A stretch of DNA of 64,000 bases from Catenovulum sediminis. GTDB taxonomy: Bacteria > Pseudomonadota > Gammaproteobacteria > Enterobacterales > Alteromonadaceae. The position numbers and the translations under genes were made by a program. The notes below the pieces were generated by a model. That model worked only from the letters and a program-made list of their open reading frames with translations, was not told where the DNA came from and did not search any database. Below are positions 36,175 through 42,144 of this stretch, in pieces. The first letter of the stretch is position 1. Each line of letters starts with the position of its first letter. The stretch lies in assembly GCF_040270295.1 (NCBI RefSeq), contig NZ_JBELOE010000212.1; one strand, given 5' to 3'.

Positions 36175-36199
36175 AACTATTCGGAAATTCCGAATAGTT
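36175..36199. repeat. Perfect 25-nt palindrome
   Basis: Twelve-base arms AACTATTCGGAA and TTCCGAATAGTT surround a single central A. It lies 60 bases after the dead transposase and about 270 bases before the fic gene. It may be a terminator-like hairpin without T-tract, a regulator site, or part of an element end. Confidence 0.7.
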
Positions 36200-36467
36200 G
36201 CCCGCAAGGGCGCGCGAGACGTCTAGAAACACCCTGAACACACCGCGCTTTAACTGTTGGTTTGCGAGTTTGTTATAACTGATACGTGCAGGTTAAAAAT
36301 GAGCCTAACCGGCGGTTCAGGTCACCGGATTCTTTATTTAACTGGCAAGTATGTTTCGTTATAATACGTTGCTATCGGCATTTTATTCTTCTTTGCTGTT
36401 GGCTATACACTAAAAGCCTATAAATATTGATGTCGCCTATAAATATGCAGGGCTTAAGTCATATTTA

Positions 36468-37277
36468 ATGCCGCAACTGCGTAAACAAAATCGTATTAAA
36501 ACCATTACTGGCACATTAGCGATTGAGGGGAATACTTTAACGGAAGAGCAAATCACTGCTATTGTGGAAGGTAAACCAGTACTGGGCAGTGTACGAGAAT
36601 TGGCTGAGGTGAAAGGCGCGATTGCAGCCAATGATGCTTTGCCATCGTTTGAGCCCCATGCTATTGATGATTTATTAACAGCTCACGGGCTAATGGCAGA
36701 CTTAGCTCGATGGCTTAAAGACACAAAAGATCCCCCCTTAATTGCCAGCAGTGTTTTCCATTATGAATTTGAGTTTATTCATCCATTTGCTGATGGTAAC
36801 GGCCGTTTGGGGCGTCTGTGGCAAACCTTGATTGTATCTAAATGGCATCCGTTGTTTTTATCATTGCCTCTAGAAAGTGTGATTAAGGAACATCAACAGG
36901 ATTACTATCAGGCTCTTGAACAAGCAGATCAACAAGCCGATAGCACACCGTTTATTCATTTTATGCTCTCGGTGATTAATCAGACGCTTGCACAAAACGC
37001 CCCTGTAAACGCCCCTGTAAACGCCCCTGTAAACGCCCCTCTAAACGCCCCTGTAAAATCAAGACTTGATGCAAAAGATAAAATTTCAGAGCTTAAAACA
37101 CCTGATGCGATTTTGAGTTTATTAGCGCAAACCCCTGATCTTACTCGACAGCAATTAGCTGATATTATTGGAAAAGATATTCGAACTATCGGCAGAGCTA
37201 TTACTAAATTACAGAGAGAAGGAAAGTTAGCTCGTATAGGGGCTGATAAATCAGGCTATTGGAAAGTGCAACCGTGA
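36468..37277 (+). CDS. Fic-domain AMP-transferase-like protein, N-terminally shortened
   Basis: A 269-residue Fic protein. The catalytic motif HPFADGNGRLGR (residues 105-116, His105) is complete. An inhibitory-helix motif TLAIEG (16-21, pattern [ST]xxxE[GN]) is present, so it belongs to the self-inhibited group. Residues 177-196 are five NAPV/NAPL repeats encoded by a 12-bp tandem repeat, a linker to a C-terminal winged helix-turn-helix (LTRQQLADIIGKDIRTIGRA). Relatives have about 30 more residues before PQLRKQNRIKTI; here the frame stays open only to 36414 with no good start, so the front end seems lost. Fic enzymes usually AMPylate target proteins; target unknown. Confidence 0.85.
   Translation: MPQLRKQNRIKTITGTLAIEGNTLTEEQITAIVEGKPVLGSVRELAEVKGAIAANDALPSFEPHAIDDLLTAHGLMADLARWLKDTKDPPLIASSVFHYEFEFIHPFADGNGRLGRLWQTLIVSKWHPLFLSLPLESVIKEHQQDYYQALEQADQQADSTPFIHFMLSVINQTLAQNAPVNAPVNAPVNAPLNAPVKSRLDAKDKISELKTPDAILSLLAQTPDLTRQQLADIIGKDIRTIGRAITKLQREGKLARIGADKSGYWKVQP
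36996..37055 (+). repeat. 12-bp coding tandem repeat (NAPV units) in fic
   Basis: Five copies of AACGCCCCTGTA-type units, one with C for G (NAPL). Being a multiple of three, copy-number change keeps the reading frame and would only change linker length between the Fic and winged-helix domains. Confidence 0.9.
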
Positions 37278-37385
37278 CAGATTGTAATGGCCTGATAAAA
37301 TTTGAATATTAACGCGCAAGCATCTATGTATCGAGTTATTTTTTAGATAGACTGGTTAAATTAACAGTTTTTTTGATGTGAGTTT

Positions 37386-37508
37386 ATGCCTGCCAGTCCG
37401 TTTAATTACGAATTTTTAGATTACCTCAAAGAGCAATGTTTAGCTTTAAAGTTGCTGCGTTCTCCAAATTTTCCGCTGATCGGTAGTCTTTTACATCAAG
37501 CTCATTGA
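37386..37508 (+). pseudogene. Relic of Wadjet jetA (DUF3375), first 40 codons only
   Basis: A 40-codon frame starts with ATG and contains NYEFLDYLKEQCLALKLLRS followed by NFPLIGSLLHQA. This matches the start of DUF3375 proteins (JetA, the MksF/kleisin-like subunit of Wadjet), whose N-terminus runs as LR...aWrLLRs..aPLi.sfLhr.F. The match stops abruptly at the last residue and the frame ends with TGA, just where jetD-like sequence begins. Family identification is from memory of the DUF3375 pattern. Confidence 0.65.
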
Positions 37509-37891
37509 TAAAGTATTTATCACAGAAAATAAAATCAGTGGGTTGGCTTTTCCACCCGTTAATAACGCTATCTGTATTTTTGGTTTAGGCTATGGCGTGC
37601 AATTGTTAAAAGAGGTGAACTGGTTAAATCAGGTTGCTATTTATTATTGGGGTGACATAGACACACATGGTTTTGCGATTTTATCTCAGCTAAGAGGTTA
37701 CTTTCCTAAAGTAAAATCTATGCTAATGGATGAAGCAACCAGAAAGCAAAGTGCATGCGGCTCAGCAGCTATCAAATTTAACTCAAGCGGAACATTTACT
37801 GTATTCAAAGCTTAAAAATCATTATTGGCAAGCTAACTTACGATTGGAGCAGGAACAAATTCCGTTTCACCTTATCCAAAGGGCGGTTTAG
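37498..37891 (+). pseudogene. Relic of Wadjet jetD (DUF2220 Toprim-like C-terminal domain), frameshifted
   Basis: The frame picks up mid-protein at KVFITENKISGLAFPPV and continues IFGLGYGVQLL, YYWGDIDTHGFAILSQLRG and SMLMDEAT, the core of JetD's Toprim-like nuclease domain with its DxD motif. Shortly after MDEAT the match shifts to the next frame, giving ESKVHAAQQLSNLTQAEHLL and LRLEQEQIPFHLIQRAV with a stop at 37889. The expected dozen or so residues between are missing, so an out-of-frame deletion of about 30 bp is likely. The N-terminal DUF3322 domain is absent. Confidence 0.8.
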
Positions 37892-37980
37892 TCATTACCT
37901 TTGTTTATTTTGTAGTTTAAAAGGGTTGTAAATCAAGCTTAAGTCAGTCGCCTGCATAAAACACTAAAGGAGATTGACCT

Positions 37981-38352
37981 TTGCAAGATAACGCTCCTCA
38001 TATCGGAATTTTCTGGTTATATAAATCAACTGTAGTAGCAAAGAAAACTCAACTGAGTCAGTTATTAGCAGACCACCTTGCCATTTATGACAGCGATTTT
38101 AGTCATATGACAGAGTGGGAAGATAAATTGGTATTTTTGCCTATGTTTCCAGAGCTGCTTGGCAGTGAATATCAAGAAATTGCGCGAGGCAGAATTGTCT
38201 ATATTGAACCCAAAGGCGTGTTTAGAATATATGCAGATAAAAGCATTATGCAAAATGCTAACTATCGCGCTTTAGTTATCGATAGTTTTGGCTTAACGGG
38301 TTTTAATTGTTTGTGGTTGGCCGACCCACATTACCGAGTGTTTAAGTGTTAA
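37981..38352 (+). CDS. Small protein of unknown function, first gene of a two-gene unit
   Basis: A 123-residue soluble protein. Start is a TTG with an AAAGGAG ribosome-binding site ten bases upstream. It opens HIGIFWLYKSTVVAKKTQLS and later has RGRIVYIEPKGVFRIYADKS, ending in an ADPHYRVFKC motif. I recall similar small bacterial proteins with a GRVVY...F.lYAD and D.HYR.C ending, of unknown role. There is no signal peptide or membrane segment. Its stop overlaps the frame of the next gene, so the two are translated together. Codon use looks like that of neighbours; it is intact, unlike the relic upstream. Confidence 0.75.
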   Translation: MQDNAPHIGIFWLYKSTVVAKKTQLSQLLADHLAIYDSDFSHMTEWEDKLVFLPMFPELLGSEYQEIARGRIVYIEPKGVFRIYADKSIMQNANYRALVIDSFGLTGFNCLWLADPHYRVFKC

Positions 38353-39167
38353 TAGGAAAAGCTGAATTGAATATTTTTGATGTTGTAAATGCAAAAATTA
38401 TTGAGTTTGTCTCAAAAAGTGAAAATGAAAATTTACAAAGAGGCACCGGCTCTTACTCTGTGCCGTTTCGTGGTTCGTTGTTTAATACAATTAATACAGT
38501 CAAATTATTAACCGAGCTACAACATCAAAGAGTGGATGTGATGTGGTTGGGTTCGAATCCGAACGTACCAGAATCACTGCAAACTATTCTCGACCCATCG
38601 GCACCCTCGCACTTTGCGGGTTTTTTAGAGCAGCAATCAAACGGCAACTTTAGTGAAGCGTACGCCGATAAAGATGGGGATTTACAACCTTGTTGGAACC
38701 CAATCAATAAACCCAATTATAAATGGCAATTTTATAGTGAGATACTCAATAAGAAATTTGGCGAACATACCACCCTAATGGCGAATATTGTGCCTTGGGG
38801 AAGTCAAAACTTTAATCTGTTTACTTCTGAGTTAAGAAAATTGGATGCCGAATTGTTGGCGCGCGCATTAACCTTTTCTTGTGAATTAAATAACCTGATA
38901 GTTGAATATTTCAAACCTAAAGTCATTCTGCTGCCAAAAAGTTTTATTACCACAGCACCAAAAAACTGGTATTTGCACTCTTCTAAGTTAACTCACATTC
39001 AGCATTATGTAATTAAAGGCAAGGTGGCATTTAAATTTTCTGTCGGGCTTGCAGATGTAGGCGAGACTAAAATAAAAGTGGTGACAGCGCCTCATCCCTC
39101 TTATATACCACGAATTGGCCAAGCATACAGAGAGATAGCACAACAAGCTTTATTTGATGTTTTGTAA
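38346..39167 (+). CDS. Protein of unknown function, possibly uracil-DNA-glycosylase-like fold
   Basis: Up to 273 residues. The longest frame starts with GTG inside the end of the previous gene; a TTG at 38367 with AGGA nine bases upstream is also plausible. Sequence points: VDVMWLGSNPNVPE, NIVPWGSQNF, FKPKVILLPKSF and VVTAPHPSYIPR. The order GxNP - hydrophobic strand - HPS is reminiscent of the uracil-DNA-glycosylase superfamily, but the match is partial and I hold it only as a hypothesis. A strong terminator follows at 39265. Confidence 0.7.
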   Translation: MLIGKAELNIFDVVNAKIIEFVSKSENENLQRGTGSYSVPFRGSLFNTINTVKLLTELQHQRVDVMWLGSNPNVPESLQTILDPSAPSHFAGFLEQQSNGNFSEAYADKDGDLQPCWNPINKPNYKWQFYSEILNKKFGEHTTLMANIVPWGSQNFNLFTSELRKLDAELLARALTFSCELNNLIVEYFKPKVILLPKSFITTAPKNWYLHSSKLTHIQHYVIKGKVAFKFSVGLADVGETKIKVVTAPHPSYIPRIGQAYREIAQQALFDVL

Positions 39168-39264
39168 ACCAGAATTAAACCCTAATCAATTTTGTTTGCG
39201 TGCGTCAAGAATGGTTTCTGCTTAGGGGTATCATTTAGCTTGTCTGCTATATTGGCAAGCTTCT

Positions 39265-39306
39265 ACTTGAATGCACGCCGGTAAAGACGTGCATTCAAGT
39301 TTTTTG
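39265..39306 (+). terminator. Strong hairpin terminator closing the accessory two-gene unit
   Basis: A perfect 13-bp stem (ACTTGAATGCACG at 39265-39277 and its complement at 39288-39300) with a ten-base loop and a T-tract. It lies between the rightward pair and the convergent metalloprotease gene. Confidence 0.9.
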
Positions 39307-39337
39307 AGAGCCAATTGAAAACAAAAGCTCTTGGGTT

Positions 39338-41248
39338 TTAAGCGTGCTTGGTTGTTTTTCTAGCTGCGCTTCGAATTAAGCCACCAAGCAGTAATAAAGC
39401 AGCCCACAGGCCCACACTACCACCAGAGTCGCCTTCTGCCTTACCAGCGGGTTTTTCTGGCTCAGGTAGCGGGTCTGGCTCAGGCTCTGCTTCAATGGCG
39501 ACCTTTACGCTGGCTGTTGAGCCTTTCACACCGTTGCTTAGGTTTTTGATATACAAGGTCGCTATTCCTGCTTCTTCGATAAATGGTACGTTTACCGATA
39601 CAGTGGTTTGGCCGTTTGCAAAGTTCACCCATTTAGAATCTTCCCCTGTCAAAGAACCAAAGTAAGCTACTTCAACATCGACTTCACCAAAGCTTTGTCC
39701 ACTGCGCTCTAACACAACCTGAATGGTGTTTTCTGTTAAAACTGGCTCTTCGTTAAAGCTAAAGACACCATATGCACTTTCATTCAAAATTTCAACGTCC
39801 ACTGAGCCTTGGGTAATCGTACCCGCACTCGCTTCTTTAATGGTTATGCTTTCGTTTGATAGCGCCTCACTTGCATTCGTTGTGAATTTAACTGTCTTGC
39901 TATATTCGTCCACACCAAACGTCACTGTTTCTTGCGTCAGTTGTATCTTATCACTGACTTCTAAAGTGAGTGTTACAGACGTATCCGCGCCATTTGTGCG
40001 ATTGATAGTCACTAGACCTTCATCACCTTGATTCATGCTGTAGGTCGCGTTTGAGAAACCAAATTCACCGTTTAACGCCGGATCATCATCAATCAAATTA
40101 ACCGTTGATTGGAACTTTCTTTCCGACACTTTTAATTGTTTTGGGTATTGCGCAAACACATTTATAGAATTTGCGATTCGGTTGTAGGTGGAATCATCCT
40201 CAAACGTGATGACATGCTCTTTATAGGTTTCACCCGCTGCAAATACAACCTGCTCAAAACGTGTTTCCAATTGCCCGTCAATTTGCAAGTAGGTTTTAAG
40301 CTCTACGGCTGTTTCAACATTAACAGCATTACTCAGGGTTAATTCAACCGTTACCTGCTCAGCGGACTCATCCACTTCATTCACAGCTTTGATGCCGACA
40401 GTGGCACGCTTGGGCATTTCTTCATCCGTCCAGCGGTGTAGTAGAGGGTACTCTCGACCAAACTCAGCCCTAAACTCCCAATCCAAAACACTCATACCAT
40501 GATGGCGGTGTATCTCATGAGCTTGTATATTGGCGTTCAATACAGACGCTGAATCATAAGCGTTTACTACACCACACGGCTGACCACCTTTCGTGATATT
40601 AGGGTTTGAAAATATGCCATTGGGGTATTGTGGTAAATTGTTAAAGTTTTCGGTTAATATAGTATGAACATTCCCGCATTTATAAGCTCGACCAACATAC
40701 TTGTCGGATTTTGTATCATGCTCTAAGAGTAGTGTGTGCCCTATTTCATGTGCCAACACATAATCAGAAACATCCAAATCTTCCTTATTTAAGAACATCG
40801 TAATTCCAGCGCTCAACTCTGACGCTTTACCTCGTCTATTTGGATAGTCTGGATCTACCTGTGTCACCAAAACCACCATGTCAGTTCTGTAGGGGTTCTT
40901 AGTGTGCGGAATCTCCACTCTATTAAAGATATCACCTTCCAACAAAACATACCTCAGATCACCTGATATGTCATTTAGCACGCGGGTGCTATTACTGTCA
41001 TTGATATCACCATCATACTCATTAAAACTGGAAATTGAAAACGTCAATCCTTGCACCTGTGAGGCGACTAGCGCTTCATTCAAGTTTCGAACACTGTCTT
41101 CAACAAACTGCCTTAAACGGTTACTACCTAGCTCATTCTCAATTTCAGGCGTATAATATATACCTAATCGAACATTAAAATCCTGCGCGTTAAGATTAAG
41201 CGCAGGCAACATCATAATTAAAGCGATTAATATATTTATATATTTCAT
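39338..41248 (-). CDS. Secreted zinc metalloprotease with Calx-beta domains and GlyGly-CTERM tail
   Basis: A 636-residue exported protein. Signal peptide 1-21; metzincin zinc site HEIGHTLLLEHD at 167-178; then about 290-580 two or three Calx-beta-type modules (for example FGFSNATYSMNQGDEGLVTI and YGVFSFNEEPVLTENTIQV); then a proline/glutamate linker and the GlyGly-CTERM signal: GGSVG, a hydrophobic helix and a basic end (RSAARKTTKH). Such tails are cut by rhombosortase and the protein is released or anchored at the surface after type II secretion. Likely function is extracellular protein degradation. The substrate is unknown. Confidence 0.87.
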   Translation of the reverse strand: MKYINILIALIMMLPALNLNAQDFNVRLGIYYTPEIENELGSNRLRQFVEDSVRNLNEALVASQVQGLTFSISSFNEYDGDINDSNSTRVLNDISGDLRYVLLEGDIFNRVEIPHTKNPYRTDMVVLVTQVDPDYPNRRGKASELSAGITMFLNKEDLDVSDYVLAHEIGHTLLLEHDTKSDKYVGRAYKCGNVHTILTENFNNLPQYPNGIFSNPNITKGGQPCGVVNAYDSASVLNANIQAHEIHRHHGMSVLDWEFRAEFGREYPLLHRWTDEEMPKRATVGIKAVNEVDESAEQVTVELTLSNAVNVETAVELKTYLQIDGQLETRFEQVVFAAGETYKEHVITFEDDSTYNRIANSINVFAQYPKQLKVSERKFQSTVNLIDDDPALNGEFGFSNATYSMNQGDEGLVTINRTNGADTSVTLTLEVSDKIQLTQETVTFGVDEYSKTVKFTTNASEALSNESITIKEASAGTITQGSVDVEILNESAYGVFSFNEEPVLTENTIQVVLERSGQSFGEVDVEVAYFGSLTGEDSKWVNFANGQTTVSVNVPFIEEAGIATLYIKNLSNGVKGSTASVKVAIEAEPEPDPLPEPEKPAGKAEGDSGGSVGLWAALLLLGGLIRSAARKTTKHA

Positions 41249-41571
41249 GGTTTTCCCTTTGTTTCCCTATTGTTTTGATATATCCCTTCTAAATTTGCTT
41301 TATTCTTTTGAAATGCTAAATCAAACCTTGGAAGGAATCTCAATTGGTCTGGTTTAGAGATATCAGTAGCGGTAAATAACGGTTTATCTGTTACCCTTAA
41401 ATAAAATATTGTGAACACTGTATATCCCTATGATAAAAGCGCGTATTTTCGGTAAAAATTGAATTTGTATCAAGGCTTGTGTGTGCAATTGTGATGAAGT
41501 TATTATTGCCTAATCATTGTAACTAGGGTTTGTATTCTAAAACGCTTAAAATTTAATCAGGGAAGGGGTTT
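41249..41571. other. Divergent intergenic region between metalloprotease and small membrane protein
   Basis: About 320 AT-rich bases with no coding frame of note. It must hold both promoters; none stands out. A GGGAAGGGG stretch just before 41572 is the ribosome-binding site of the rightward gene. Confidence 0.4.
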
Positions 41572-42045
41572 ATGTCATCTGCGCTTGAATTTAATACACA
41601 TGCAAAATTGTCTAATTTTTTATTCTGGGCGGGTGGTTGCAGTATGCTGGCTGCGCTTGCGCATATTGCGGTTATTTGGGGTGGGCCGCAGTGGTACCGG
41701 GCTTTTGGCGCGGGCGAGCAATTAGCCCTTATGGCGGAGCAAGGTGAGATATATCCAACCTTAGTGACTTTGTTTATAACTTCAGTATTGGCGGTTTGGG
41801 GGCTTTATGCCTACTCAGGGGCAAAGCTGATTGTTCGTTTGCCGTTGTTGCGTAGCATCTTGCTGTTAATAACCTTTGTTTATTGTGTACGCGGAATTTA
41901 TGGTTTTTTTCTGCCTTTTGTTTCTGATCACCCACAGGTACAAAGCATGAGTTTAACCTTTTGGTTTGTCAGTTCGGCTATTTGTTTATTTATTGGCTGT
42001 CTGTATTTGTTGGGGATTAGACAAAATTGGCAGTCACTTAAATAA
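41572..42045 (+). CDS. Four-helix membrane protein of unknown function
   Basis: A 157-residue protein with about four hydrophobic helices (near residues 15-37, 58-80, 93-115 and 125-150). A strong GGGAAGGGG ribosome-binding site precedes the ATG. The pattern is that of small uncharacterised alteromonad membrane proteins. It lies just before the carbohydrate cluster but has about 100 bases separating it from the next gene, so operon membership is uncertain. Confidence 0.75.
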   Translation: MSSALEFNTHAKLSNFLFWAGGCSMLAALAHIAVIWGGPQWYRAFGAGEQLALMAEQGEIYPTLVTLFITSVLAVWGLYAYSGAKLIVRLPLLRSILLLITFVYCVRGIYGFFLPFVSDHPQVQSMSLTFWFVSSAICLFIGCLYLLGIRQNWQSLK

Positions 42046-42144
42046 CATTTTTCATACCAAAAAAAGCAAATTTATTAATAGATCATCATATTAATTCATG
42101 TAAGCTAATGTGTATATTTAATTTTGCTACCGGTGGCATTTGCA

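Noticed and set aside
36303..36309. GCCTAAC considered as part of an integron attC site
   Set aside because: No matching GTTRRRY core or paired inner arms at a suitable distance, and no integron integrase or cassette pattern.
37386..37891. Reading the JetA and JetD pieces as one new fused gene
   Set aside because: The two frames differ, the first ends with TGA at the seam, and the second is frameshifted later; decay is the simpler reading.
35663..39306. Search for a duplicated tRNA-Arg 3' end as a right attachment site
   Set aside because: No second copy of the last 15-20 bases of the tRNA was seen to its right up to the metalloprotease gene.
39348..39665. Rightward frame with a GSGSGSGS run opposite the metalloprotease C-terminus
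   Set aside because: The run mirrors the Pro/Glu/Asp linker codons on the coding strand.
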